Under the pieces are notes generated by a model, which was given only the letters and a program-made list of their open reading frames with translations, had not been told where the DNA came from and searched no databases. The position numbers were made by a program, and so were the translations under genes. Positions 1 to 8,634 of a stretch of DNA of 64,000 bases are shown piece by piece. The stretch comes from DATAVB01 sp036267955 (GTDB lineage: Bacteria > Actinomycetota > Actinomycetes > Mycobacteriales > QHCD01): assembly GCA_036267955.1 (NCBI GenBank), contig DATAVB010000148.1, forward strand, positions 1 through 64,000, in the 5' to 3' direction. How positions within the stretch are numbered: position 1 is the stretch's first letter; each line of letters opens with the position of its first letter.

Positions 1-42
1 CACCTTGGAATCGGTTCCGCGTAAGGCTTGTAGCGTGCTCAT
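1..42 (-). CDS. Possible 5' end of a gene running off the left edge
   Basis: An ATG on the minus strand at 42 opens a frame reading MSTLQALRGTDSKV up to the window edge. Fourteen residues are too few to name a family. The DNA just upstream is AT-richer than the rest of the window, as expected for a promoter region. No strong ribosome binding site is visible. It could be a chance start. Confidence 0.25.
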   Translation of the reverse strand, partial: MSTLQALRGTDSKV

Positions 43-305
43 GCCACAACACTAAAACAAGGTTCGGACAGCACCCGGCCCTCGCCGCAGCCTGTGGAAA
101 AGTATTTGCGCCTGTGGATAAGAACATTGAGTTGGTAGCAACTCGTAGTAGAACGGTTGAGACAGCACGCTGGTCTCCAATGCAGATCCGCAAGCGCAAC
201 GAAGACCCGCCTGCGTATGGTACACAGCCCCACTCAGGAAAGAACTGTAGACCGATGGTCCGACAATTCCGAGTCATCCACCGACACGCGGAAAACCACC
301 TGCGG
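43..305. other. Intergenic region with two DnaA-box-like sites
   Basis: No convincing gene is seen here. TGTGGATAA at 113-121 is an exact DnaA-box 9-mer (TTATCCACA on the minus strand), and TGTGGAAAA at 93-101 is a near match 20 bp away in the same orientation. The surrounding 200 bp are clearly less GC-rich than the flanking genes. Two sites do not make an origin, and dnaA/dnaN are absent from this window. Confidence 0.4.
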
Positions 306-2660
306 TCAGTCGAGCGCCATGGCGAAGATATGCATGGCCACAATTCCGGCACGGGCGGCCGGACCGATCCGGGGCAGCAGTACGGTCGCGACCGTCTTCG
401 TCGCCACAAGGTCGACCGACACCTGATAGAGCCGGACCGTCCCACCCGCGGCACCATGCCGAATCGCCGCAACAGCAGCGCTTCCGGTCGGCGGCGGGCC
501 GGACCAGTCCGGGAGTCTCAGCTCGAATGGCTGCAGGCTGCCGTCGGTGTAGAGCACCGTCCCCGTCCCGCCACCCACGCCGTTGGTGCCCGCGCCGAGA
601 AAGCCCAGTCGCCGACCGGACCGTCCGACCGAGAACGCCTGCCCATCGCAGACCACATTGTCCGGGCTACCGGAAAGCACGTCCGGCCATTCGAAGCCAA
701 AACCGCCAGAGTCCACTGTAGACCCCGGCGTCAATCCCGCGGCGGCGAGAGCCCGGGCGGAGTATCCGACACCGCCTCCGTCGAAATCGGCGGCACCGGG
801 ATTGGCCGCGATTCCGATATTGGTGAACGCATCGGCCAGAGTGGCATAGGGAATGTGCACCATCGCGGTGGCCCGGGCCCCGCCTCGCACTGTCGTGTGT
901 GGACCGTACCGGTAGGTCGTCTCGGCAACCAGCTCGTACGCGCCGGCCCCCTCGTCGGCCGGGATCCCCACCTGCCAACCGGTGTCCGCGGATTCGCCGG
1001 CCGCGAGATCCCCGAGCGGCGTGGATCCGTCTGGCTGCAGCGACCAACCGGCGGGCGCGATGAGCCGGGCCTGCACCGCCGGCATCGGCTGACCGACACT
1101 GTCGTTGGCGACCGTGCCGTGCACGGTGAACGTCTGCCCCGGCTGGACCGCGTCACAGTCAGTGGCGGCGGTGACATAAGGCGGCTCGTCGTAGGTCGGA
1201 CCGGTGGTGAGGAAGAATAATTCGGCGGTGCCCCCGTCGAGCGCGACGGTGAAGCGGTCGGTGCCGCCCGGGCCCGACTGCAATGCGATCTGCTCGAGCC
1301 GCCCGGTAGACCGGTCGACCCGCACCAGGCGATTGCGTTGGCCCAGCCGATTCAGCGTGACGGCGACCCGCTGCCGGGTCGCAGCGCCGCTGCCAGCGGC
1401 CGAATCGGCGACATTCGGCGAAATTCCGCCGTTGAGCAGCATGAATGGCTTGACGTACTTTGCCGTGAAGAGCCGGCCGGCGTCGGCCGGGAGATCCGCC
1501 GCCGCGGCCGCCGGCGTCAGCCCTGGAAGGCGTTGGAAATAACCGATCAGCACGTCGCCGGCGAGTCCGTGACCGGTCGCCTCGACCGCGGACAGGTACG
1601 GGCTGGCGTAGCCGTCCCACTGCGCGATGGTCACCGGCCGCGCGTTGCGGACGACCGAGCCGGCCGCGTCCCGGCGCCGGCCGGGGATGATCCGCACATC
1701 GCTGCTGGACAGCCGGACCAGAAAGGGCGACATATTGCGGCTCTGCTGAGCGATCCGGGCCACCTGACGGGATTGCGGCGTCCGGTTGAACGCAAAGCCG
1801 TCGTGCCCCTGACCGACGAGGTTGGTCCACCGCGCACCCATCGTCCATGCGGCGAAATAGCCGAAATTGAGCTCGGACTCGGACGGAACGTAGCCGCCGC
1901 TGGGGCTTTCGATGAGTCGACCGAACGCGATCGGCGCCCGGCCGGTGCCGTCGTGTCCGGCCAGCGCGATCAGGCGATACGAATTCAGCGCGTCATAAAT
2001 GTCCGGGCGTCCGCCGTCCGGATACGGATCGGCGGAGCTGAAGTCGGACGAGGAGAAGGCGACCAGGTCGGGTTTCGCCGTCCGGACATACGACTGCAAC
2101 TCGTGCTGCGACCAGGAAGCGAGCGCCTGGATGTTGTGCACCACAACGTCGGGATGTTGGGCATGGGCCAGCGCGAACCAGGCGGCGAGCCGATCGACGA
2201 GGACCGGGCCGTATCGGTCCTGGTCTCCGAAACCGATCGCGGCCAGGTGCGCGGCATGCGGCCGTTGTACGGCGTCCAGGAGCCGTTCTCCGTGGCTGGG
2301 ACCACGGTCGAGCCGACCGTCCGGATACCGGGCCAGCGCCCAGCTGGCGGCCGCCGACAGCGCCGCCGGATCGGCCTGCGACACGTCGTAGAAGGTTGCG
2401 GTGGTCAGGCCGCTGTCGCGCCACTCAGCCGCGGTCGGGAACGGCCGCCCGGTCGGCCGCCTGGTCACCCAGGCACCGAGCAACAGGCCGCGCTCCAGGA
2501 AAACCCGGCCGGACCGGTTGAGCGCTGGCCCAACGGACCCCGCGAGCCCAGCGGGCGGCGGGGACGCAGCGGACGCCGGACGACCCGGGAATGCGACGGC
2601 GCCGGCCACCGTCGCCGTACCGCCCAGGAATGCCCGCCTGGTCAACCGCCGCGCACTCAC
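306..2660 (-). CDS. Tat-exported glycoside-hydrolase-like protein with NEW3-type domain
   Basis: The predicted protein is 784 aa. I chose the GTG at 2660 because AGGTGG lies just upstream and it places a twin-arginine signal (RRLTRRAFLGG) at the N-terminus, followed by a hydrophobic stretch and an Ala-rich cleavage region. Residues about 50-430 look like a (beta/alpha)-barrel hydrolase of unknown specificity. Residues about 500-600 resemble the NEW3 domain found in alpha-galactosidase-type enzymes. The last 170 residues resemble the beta-sandwich tail (DFDGGGVGYSARALAAAGL) seen at the end of many actinobacterial secreted glycosidases. I infer an extracellular carbohydrate-active enzyme. The substrate cannot be read from sequence. 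It is divergent from the MFS gene, and the 213 bp between them show no obvious operator. Confidence 0.7.
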   Translation of the reverse strand: MSARRLTRRAFLGGTATVAGAVAFPGRPASAASPPPAGLAGSVGPALNRSGRVFLERGLLLGAWVTRRPTGRPFPTAAEWRDSGLTTATFYDVSQADPAALSAAASWALARYPDGRLDRGPSHGERLLDAVQRPHAAHLAAIGFGDQDRYGPVLVDRLAAWFALAHAQHPDVVVHNIQALASWSQHELQSYVRTAKPDLVAFSSSDFSSADPYPDGGRPDIYDALNSYRLIALAGHDGTGRAPIAFGRLIESPSGGYVPSESELNFGYFAAWTMGARWTNLVGQGHDGFAFNRTPQSRQVARIAQQSRNMSPFLVRLSSSDVRIIPGRRRDAAGSVVRNARPVTIAQWDGYASPYLSAVEATGHGLAGDVLIGYFQRLPGLTPAAAAADLPADAGRLFTAKYVKPFMLLNGGISPNVADSAAGSGAATRQRVAVTLNRLGQRNRLVRVDRSTGRLEQIALQSGPGGTDRFTVALDGGTAELFFLTTGPTYDEPPYVTAATDCDAVQPGQTFTVHGTVANDSVGQPMPAVQARLIAPAGWSLQPDGSTPLGDLAAGESADTGWQVGIPADEGAGAYELVAETTYRYGPHTTVRGGARATAMVHIPYATLADAFTNIGIAANPGAADFDGGGVGYSARALAAAGLTPGSTVDSGGFGFEWPDVLSGSPDNVVCDGQAFSVGRSGRRLGFLGAGTNGVGGGTGTVLYTDGSLQPFELRLPDWSGPPPTGSAAVAAIRHGAAGGTVRLYQVSVDLVATKTVATVLLPRIGPAARAGIVAMHIFAMALD

Positions 2661-2873
2661 CCAGCCACCTTTCGCCGGACCTGCCGGAAGCCCATCAGCC
2701 ACCGGGTGCAGTGTCAACCACAACCGGCGGAACATCAGCGCAACGTGCCGGGAAACGACCAAACCGGCCCGAACACCAGCCATCTACCCAGCGCAGCACC
2801 GGCTATTCGGTTGACGCCCCGGTGGCCCGCCCGGAGACTTCCGGGAACATCCGCCACGACAGGAAATCCGCCG

Positions 2874-4139
2874 GTGCCACTGATTCAGCGAGGCCGCCGG
2901 GACGCCGCCGCGGTGCCGGTCTATCTCCTGCTCGCCGGCGGGTCCGCCGGCCTGTTCGCGTTGGTTTCGACGTTGAATCTGGTCTACCAGGCGACGGTCG
3001 TCGGACTGAGTCCGCTGGAGCTGGTACTCGTCGGCACCGTCCTGGAGGCCGTGGTTTTCGTCGCCGAGATCCCGACCGGCGTGGTCGCCGACATCTACAG
3101 CCGGCGGCTGTCCATCCTGATCGGCCTCGTCCTGGTCGGGTCCGGATGGGTGCTGGAGGGTTCGGTCCCGCGATTCCTCGCGGTGCTGGCAGCGCAGGTG
3201 CTGTGGGGGGTCGGTTTCACCTTCACCAGTGGCGCCACTGAGGCCTGGATCGCCGACGAGGTCGGCGATGACGACGAGGTCGCGCGGGTTTTCATCCGCG
3301 GTACGAAAGCAGGACAGGCCGGCACGATCGGCGGCATCCTGGTCGCTGGCGGGCTGGGCCTGGTCTGGATCAGGCTGCCCATCATCGCCGGCGGCGTCGG
3401 TTTCCTGGTGCTGGCCGGCGTGCTCATGTTGATCATGCCGGAACGGAACTTCCGCCCGGTCCGGGATGCCGACCGCGCCGGATTCGGGCAGCTGACCGAC
3501 CAGGTCCGGGCCGGCGTGGCACTGGCGCGGCGTCGCCGGTTGGTGCGCACCCTGATGCTGATCAGCCTGGTCAGCGGTCTGGCGAGCGAGGCGTTCGACC
3601 GGCTGTGGACCGTGCATCTGCTGAATTCCTTCCATTTCCCCAGTGTTTTCGGGGTCTCCAACGAGATCGTCTGGTTCACCGCCATCGGGCTGGTCGGCAC
3701 CGTCCTGTCGCTGGTCACCGCCGCGGTGGTCACCCGGGTCTCGCCGCGCACCCTGACCGCGCTGCATCCACGCGGCCTGATGGCGGGACTGGCCGCGGTA
3801 CAGGTGCTGACGGCCGCAGTGTTCGCCGTTGCCGGCCAATTCGGCGTGGCCCTGGCGATGCTGTGGCTGCGGGCCGTCGCGGGAGTGCTCGCCGGGCCGG
3901 TCAGCTCCGCCTGGATGAACCGGCAACTGGAGCCGGGCGTGCGGGCCACCGTCTTGTCGATCGAGAGCCAGCTCAACGCCGTCGGTCAGGTCGCGGGCGG
4001 TCCGGTGCTGGGCTGGGTGGGCAGCGCCGTCTCGGTCCGGGTCGCGCTGCTCGCCTCGGCCGCGACACTGTCTCCGGTGATCGGCCTCTACACCCGGGCA
4101 AAATCCGAGATGCCGGTCAGCGAGCCGAACGCGCCCTGA
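2874..4139 (+). CDS. MFS transporter
   Basis: The protein is 421 aa with about 10-12 hydrophobic segments and the MFS loop 2-3 signature in the form GVVADIYSRR. The GTG start at 2874 is preceded by AGGAA at 2861-2865. A much longer open frame exists upstream, but it runs antisense through the glycoside-hydrolase gene and carries no membrane segments there, so the short form is preferred. Charged loop residues RNFRPVRD mark the central cytoplasmic loop. The substrate is unknown; an efflux role is common for this type. Its 3' end overlaps the converging DUF5313 gene by 23 bp. Confidence 0.85.
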   Translation: MPLIQRGRRDAAAVPVYLLLAGGSAGLFALVSTLNLVYQATVVGLSPLELVLVGTVLEAVVFVAEIPTGVVADIYSRRLSILIGLVLVGSGWVLEGSVPRFLAVLAAQVLWGVGFTFTSGATEAWIADEVGDDDEVARVFIRGTKAGQAGTIGGILVAGGLGLVWIRLPIIAGGVGFLVLAGVLMLIMPERNFRPVRDADRAGFGQLTDQVRAGVALARRRRLVRTLMLISLVSGLASEAFDRLWTVHLLNSFHFPSVFGVSNEIVWFTAIGLVGTVLSLVTAAVVTRVSPRTLTALHPRGLMAGLAAVQVLTAAVFAVAGQFGVALAMLWLRAVAGVLAGPVSSAWMNRQLEPGVRATVLSIESQLNAVGQVAGGPVLGWVGSAVSVRVALLASAATLSPVIGLYTRAKSEMPVSEPNAP

Positions 4140-4512
4140 ACCGCTCGGTCCGTTCCTTGGCCCGCTCCAGTGCGGCCTGCTGGCGGGTCTTTCCGGCCAC
4201 ACCATGTTCGTAGCCGTAATGCGTGATGCGCTGCTCGACATTCTCCGATGCGTACGACACCGCGTAGTAAAACGCGACAATGAGGCCGAGTCCGGCAGAG
4301 GCGGCGCTGAGTCCGAGAGGTCCGTGCAGCAGCAGGGCAAGGACGAGTCCGACGGCGACCGCGAGTGGCATCACCTTGAGCAGCACGCCGGAACAGAAGC
4401 GGAGGAACCAGGTCGGGCCGGTCACGTCGCTCAGGACCCACTCGCGATAGCGCTGGGGCAGCCGGCCGCCGAAGCTGTACCACAGCCATTGCAGCGGGTT
4501 CGGCCTGTCCAT
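4117..4512 (-). CDS. DUF5313 family small membrane protein
   Basis: The 131-aa protein opens with RPNPLQWLWYSFGGRLP and a following WVLSDVTGPTWFLR segment, which are characteristic of the actinobacterial DUF5313 family. Two hydrophobic segments (about residues 46-65 and 70-90) suggest a membrane anchor. The C-terminus is charged and helical (RQQAALERAKERTERF). Function is unknown for the family. It converges on the MFS gene with overlapping 3' ends. Confidence 0.75.
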   Translation of the reverse strand: MDRPNPLQWLWYSFGGRLPQRYREWVLSDVTGPTWFLRFCSGVLLKVMPLAVAVGLVLALLLHGPLGLSAASAGLGLIVAFYYAVSYASENVEQRITHYGYEHGVAGKTRQQAALERAKERTERFRARSAR

Positions 4513-4585
4513 GTCCTCAGGATAGGCCTACGGCCGCGGGTAATTCAGCTGCGGGGATGTGATCTCGACCGTAGGATTCCGGCCC

Positions 4586-5104
4586 GTGCCGAATTATCCG
4601 ATCAGGCCCGCGACGGTTGATGATCTGCCCTTTCTGCAGGAGATCGAGCGGGCGGCGGGCCTTCTTTTCGCCGAGCTGGGAATGACGCTCGTTGCCACCG
4701 ACGAACCGCTCGCGCTGGCCGAGCTGGAGCGTTACCAGGCCGGCGGCCGGGCCTGGGTCGCGGTTGATACTGACGACAGCGCGGTGGCGTATCTCATCGT
4801 GGATATCGTCGGCGGCGGCACCCATATCGAGCAGGTGTCGGTGGATCCCCGACACGCCCACCAGGGAATCGGTCTGGCGTTGATCGAATACGTCGCGGAA
4901 TGGTCGGTGCAACGCGGCATTTCCCGACTGACCCTGACGACATTTCTCGACGTGCCATGGAATGCGCCGTATTACCGGCGGTGCGGATTCCAACTTGTGC
5001 CGGAGCGAGAGGTCACCGCCGGACTGCGGGAAATCCGGCGGCACGAGGCCGAGCACGGCCTGGACCGTTGGCCGCGCGGCGTCATGCGACGTGAACTCGG
5101 CTGA
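4586..5104 (+). CDS. GNAT family N-acetyltransferase
   Basis: The protein is about 172 aa from the GTG at 4586, which has TAGGA nine bases upstream. A GTG at 4559 would add nine residues. The acetyl-CoA pyrophosphate loop HQGIGLAL follows the beta-strand IEQVSVDPRH, and the YYRRCGF motif near residue 140 is the usual GNAT C-terminal signature. It probably acetylates a small amine or a protein N-terminus in the cytoplasm; the substrate is unknown. The gene stands alone, and downstream lies a stretch of broken genes. Confidence 0.8.
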   Translation: MPNYPIRPATVDDLPFLQEIERAAGLLFAELGMTLVATDEPLALAELERYQAGGRAWVAVDTDDSAVAYLIVDIVGGGTHIEQVSVDPRHAHQGIGLALIEYVAEWSVQRGISRLTLTTFLDVPWNAPYYRRCGFQLVPEREVTAGLREIRRHEAEHGLDRWPRGVMRRELG

Positions 5105-5191
5105 CCGTTGCGGAATCAAGCGTGCCGCAATCGCTCGAGCCTCGGTCCCATCGAGTCAACAGGCAGGCACCGAAACCAGGGAGCGACCACG

Positions 5192-5368
5192 ATGAGCGAC
5201 ACGGCAGCCGAACGCACCGAACTGCTCGAGGTCCTGGCGCAGCAACGCACCGCGCTGCGCAACGCCGTCCGCCACCTGACGGAGGAACAGGCCGCGACCG
5301 CCGCATCGGCCAGCACGCCCAGGGATGACAGATGCCCAGCGAATCCATGTAGTAGCGGCAGTGCGTGA
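5192..5368 (+). pseudogene. Truncated DinB-family (DUF664) gene, 5' fragment
   Basis: An ATG at 5192 with AGGGAG upstream starts MSDTAAERTELLEVLAQQ, which is the typical opening of actinobacterial DinB/DUF664 proteins (usually 160-180 aa). Similarity stops after about 37 residues, near 5300. The frame then reads antisense into a SnoaL-like gene and ends at 5368. The metal-binding histidines of the family are missing, so the product cannot be functional. I infer that a deletion joined the head of this gene to the tail of its converging neighbour. Confidence 0.65.
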
Positions 5369-5723
5369 TCAGGCCGTCGCGCACCTGCAGGGTCAGCAAC
5401 CCGGAGGCGCCGAACGGCTGCCCGGTTGCATTGAGGGTGCCGTCGAGGTCCGCAGCGCAGACGATCACCTCCGGATCCGTGGTCTGGTAAACAAATACGG
5501 TGCGGACCTCGTTCAACCTGACCGGGTGGTCGGCCCACCGGGCGCGATAACCCGCCCGGACCTCTTCCCGCCCGGTATGTCGGGCTGGAAAGCCGGGCGA
5601 CAGGAAAGGGAATTCGTGCACTCCATCGACCGCATAAAGGTCGGCCAGGTCGTCGGCCGACACATCGATCATCGCCTGATGGAAGCTGGCCAGCACTCCC
5701 CTGGGTCAGCGGTTGTTCGTCAC
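5305..5723 (-). pseudogene. Degraded SnoaL/ketosteroid-isomerase-like gene
   Basis: The core reads ADLYAVDGVHEFPFLSPG and later a GLLTLQVRDGLITHCRYYM segment, a SnoaL/NTF2-like cone fold (usual length about 130 aa). Three defects are visible. The best start (GTG at 5723, with GAGAGG upstream) runs into an in-frame TGA at 5706-5708 after five codons. A GTG at 5696 could restart translation. Near 5325 the expected C-terminal sequence (SLGVLADAAVAA) is in a different frame. The 3' end is fused to the DinB remnant. It may still give a short product but is most likely decaying. Confidence 0.6.
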
Positions 5724-5725
5724 GA

Positions 5726-6082
5726 GTGCCTCTCTTCATTGACTCAACAGACGTTGACGTCGCCGAATTTCTGCTCGCCACGCTCGGGCTCAAGGTCGGC
5801 GGGCTGCCCGAGACCTCGGTGGCGATGATGCGCTCGATGCTCACCCACCCGGAGGCGGCCGAGACCGCCCGAGCCGCGCTGGGACAGCAGGTCGAACAGA
5901 TCGGCGCGGTCATCCCCGACGACGACCCGCGGCTGCGGGCCGCCCTGATCATCGCCACCATGCTGGGCGTGACGATCGGCCGGAAACTACTCGACATCGA
6001 GGAATTGCGCGACGCCTCGGCCGACCGGATCACCGAGCTGCTTCGGCCCTGTTTCCGAGCTCTGGTGGGAAAGCGGACCTGA
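5726..6082 (+). pseudogene. TetR-family regulator, C-terminal fragment only
   Basis: The open frame encodes about 118 residues that resemble the ligand-binding half of TetR proteins (from about 5741, RSMLTHPEAAETARAALG, then IIATMLGVTIGRKLL). The N-terminal helix-turn-helix that all TetR repressors need for DNA binding is absent. The sequence where it should be is the start of the SnoaL remnant. I read this as a truncated gene joined at about 5740. Any protein made could not bind DNA in the normal way. Confidence 0.6.
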
Positions 6083-6159
6083 TGGGAAACGCGGACACGC
6101 CGGCGAGGGACTAACCAGCCGAGCAGGACTCGTCGACCTCACAGCCTGGTACGTCGGCA

Positions 6160-8634
6160 TCATCCGGGCGGCGCACGGGAGTGGTGCGTACTCACCGACA
6201 ACGAACCGGAGCGCAGACACACCGCGACAGAACCCTCCTGATCCGTGCGATCGATCCGCATCCCCGCCTTGCGCAGGGCGGCCAGCAGCGGCGGCGCCGG
6301 CTGGCCGTAGTCGTTGTGCGCTCCGACCGAGATCACCGCAAGCCGCGCACCGGTCGCCGCGAGAAAAGCCGGATCGAAATGCGCCGAGCCGTGGTGCGGC
6401 ACCTTCAGCACGTCGGCCCGCAGATCGGCGCCGGACGAGACGAGGTCGTGCTGCTCTTCCGGCCCGGCGTCGCCGGTGAGCAGAATCCGCTCCCCGCCCA
6501 CCGTGGCCCGGATGACCAGGGTCGAGTTGTTGGGGTCGGACTCGGTGCCGTGCGCGACGTGGGTCGGGCCGAGCACTTCCAGCGTCAACCCGCCAAAACG
6601 CCAGGTATGCGGCGCCGAAAGCTGCGTCACGCCCAGCCCGCCGTCCCTCGCCGCCGCTGACAATGCGGCCCAGCCGGCCGCTGGATCCCGCAGCGGCCCG
6701 GTCACCACCGCGTCGACGCGGCGCCCGGCGAAGACTCCCGGCACCCCGTCCACATGGTCGGCATCCAGATGACTCGCGATCAGCAGCCGGACCCGGTGCG
6801 CGTGCACCGCCCGCAGACAGCCCGCGATCGGCCCCGGCTGAAGCCCGGTGTCCACCACCACGACGTCGCCACCGCCGGCATTCAGAATGAGACCGTCACC
6901 CTGGCCGACGTCGCAGGCCAGCAGCACCCAGTCCGACGGTGGCCAACCCGGCGCCACCAGCCGGACCATCAACAGCACCAGCGTCGAGCCCACCAGCGCC
7001 GCGACGGTGATCCGCCGGGACGCCCGCCACCGGAGCAGCAACAGCAACGCGGCGAACGACACCGCGAGCAGCAGGGCGCCGCCCGTCCCGGTCGGCCAGG
7101 TCAGCACGGCGTCCGGCAGCGCCGCGCCGTGCACGGCCACACCGACGATCCAGCGGGCCGGCCAACCGGCGACCCAGGCCAGCCCGGCCGCCGCGCTCGC
7201 CGAAGCCGGTGCGACGACAGCGGCGGCAACGCCGAGCACGGTCGCCGGCGCCACCGCCGGCTCGGCCAACACGTTCGCCGGGATCGACACGACGCTCACC
7301 TGCCCGCTGATCGCCGCGATCAAGGGCGCACTGGCCAGATGCGCCGCCGTGGCGATCGCCAGCGCCTCGGCCAGACCGCCCGGCACCCGCCAGCCCCGCA
7401 GGGTGCGGGCCCACGCTGGCGCGAGCAACAACAGACCGGCCGTCGCCAGCGCCGACATCGCGAAACCCGGGCTGCTGCCGAGGTCGGGCGAGACGAACAT
7501 CAACACCAGTACGGTCGCGGCCAGCCCCGGCAATGCCGCCCGCGGCCGACCGGTCGCCAGCGCGATCAGCGCCAACGAACCCATCACGGCCGCGCGCAGC
7601 ACGCTCGGCGACGGGCGCGCCAGCACCACGAATCCAGCCAGCGCCAACCCGGCGCAGACGGCCGAGGTCCGCGGCCCGACGCGCAGCCCGCGGAGCAGAA
7701 ACAGGACCGCGCCGGAGATGATCGTGCAGTTCGCACCGCTAACGGCAGTTAAGTGGGTCAGGCCGGTCGCCCGGAAGCTGGCCGTCAGCGACGGGCTGAT
7801 CCCGCTGACATCGCCGTCGACGAGGCCCGGCAGCAGCCCGCGCGCCCCCGCCGGCAGCCGGCCGCAGGCCCGTCGCAGCCCCGCCCGCAGGCCGCCGGCG
7901 GCGCGCTGCAGCAGGGATGGCGCGGTCACCTCGCGCGGCGGCCCCCGCGCCGAGAGCACCGCCACGGTGAGGTCACCGCCCCGCGGCGGGAGCAGCCGAC
8001 CGTACGCGGTGAATCGCTGGCTGGGCAGTAGGCCCGCCCAGCTTGCGGCCGGCGCGAGCACCAGCGCGGAGCCGGACAGCCGCCATCGCCGGCCGGCGCC
8101 GGTCGCCGCCTGAAGCCGGACCGGCACCGCCACCTCGGGCGGGCCGGCAATGGCGGACTGGATCGGATGCGGATCGTCGGCCACCACCGCCGTCACGCCC
8201 ACGGAGGCATGGTGCGCCGCCAGCTCGATCAGCGGTGATGCGTCCCGCGCGCCGACCCGGAGGCCGACCGCCAACGCCGCCGCCGCTGCCACCCCGGACA
8301 CCAACGCCAACTGCGCGCCGGCCGGCGCCCGCCAGCGCATCGCCGGAAGCACTGCCACACCGGCGATTCCGGCGAGTACGTACGAGGTAGTCGGCGACAC
8401 GTTCAACCCGAGCCAGGTGACGAGCCACGCCGCCACCGCGCACGGCACCAACCTCAGGTCGAGCGCCCGCAGGATCGGCCGGTCGCCGGTCATACCGTCA
8501 CCCTCGGCGCGGGTCGGCGGGTCGCCTCCGGCGCTGGCCGCACTGTCGCCTCCGGCACGGGCCACCCGGTCGCCTCCGGCGCTGGCCGCACTGTCGCCTC
8601 CGGCGCGGGCCGCACTGTCGCTTCCCGCGCTCAT
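6160..8634 (-). CDS. comEC: ComEC/Rec2 DNA-uptake channel protein
   Basis: The protein has up to 824 aa, with a polytopic N-terminal half (DUF4131-like then the Competence domain) and a C-terminal metallo-beta-lactamase domain with ASHLDADHVDG and the later HHGS motif. It forms the inner-membrane channel for single-stranded DNA in competent bacteria. The ATG at 8634 overlaps the comEA stop as ATGA, which supports coupling. A second good start is ATG at 8493, preceded by GAGGGTGA and giving a 777-aa protein that begins at the first conserved residues. The 47 residues in between are octapeptide repeats (see the repeat entry). In mycobacteria holA follows comEC; here it does not. Confidence 0.9.
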   Translation of the reverse strand: MSAGSDSAARAGGDSAASAGGDRVARAGGDSAASAGGDPPTRAEGDGMTGDRPILRALDLRLVPCAVAAWLVTWLGLNVSPTTSYVLAGIAGVAVLPAMRWRAPAGAQLALVSGVAAAAALAVGLRVGARDASPLIELAAHHASVGVTAVVADDPHPIQSAIAGPPEVAVPVRLQAATGAGRRWRLSGSALVLAPAASWAGLLPSQRFTAYGRLLPPRGGDLTVAVLSARGPPREVTAPSLLQRAAGGLRAGLRRACGRLPAGARGLLPGLVDGDVSGISPSLTASFRATGLTHLTAVSGANCTIISGAVLFLLRGLRVGPRTSAVCAGLALAGFVVLARPSPSVLRAAVMGSLALIALATGRPRAALPGLAATVLVLMFVSPDLGSSPGFAMSALATAGLLLLAPAWARTLRGWRVPGGLAEALAIATAAHLASAPLIAAISGQVSVVSIPANVLAEPAVAPATVLGVAAAVVAPASASAAAGLAWVAGWPARWIVGVAVHGAALPDAVLTWPTGTGGALLLAVSFAALLLLLRWRASRRITVAALVGSTLVLLMVRLVAPGWPPSDWVLLACDVGQGDGLILNAGGGDVVVVDTGLQPGPIAGCLRAVHAHRVRLLIASHLDADHVDGVPGVFAGRRVDAVVTGPLRDPAAGWAALSAAARDGGLGVTQLSAPHTWRFGGLTLEVLGPTHVAHGTESDPNNSTLVIRATVGGERILLTGDAGPEEQHDLVSSGADLRADVLKVPHHGSAHFDPAFLAATGARLAVISVGAHNDYGQPAPPLLAALRKAGMRIDRTDQEGSVAVCLRSGSLSVSTHHSRAPPG
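8500..8634. repeat. 24-bp tandem repeats at the comEA/comEC junction
   Basis: About five degenerate 24-bp units built on ctccggcgctggccgcactg lie between the comEA stop and the internal comEC start. Read on the minus strand they encode octapeptides of the pattern D-S-A-A-(R/S)-A-G-G. They either form a disordered, variable N-terminal extension of ComEC or are an untranslated spacer if the internal start is used. Confidence 0.7.

Noticed and set aside
93..121. Replication origin
   Set aside because: Only two DnaA-like boxes, no AT-rich unwinding region of note and no dnaA or dnaN in the window.
1338..2873. Long plus-strand frame continuous with the MFS gene, suggesting a 933-aa fusion
   Set aside because: It is antisense to the Tat-exported hydrolase, has no domain or membrane signal, and the MFS gene has its own GTG and ribosome binding site at 2874.
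2784..4340. 518-codon minus-strand frame opposite the MFS gene
   Set aside because: Typical high-GC antisense frame; composition is Gln/Asp/Gly-rich with no family pattern, while the plus strand encodes a clear transporter.
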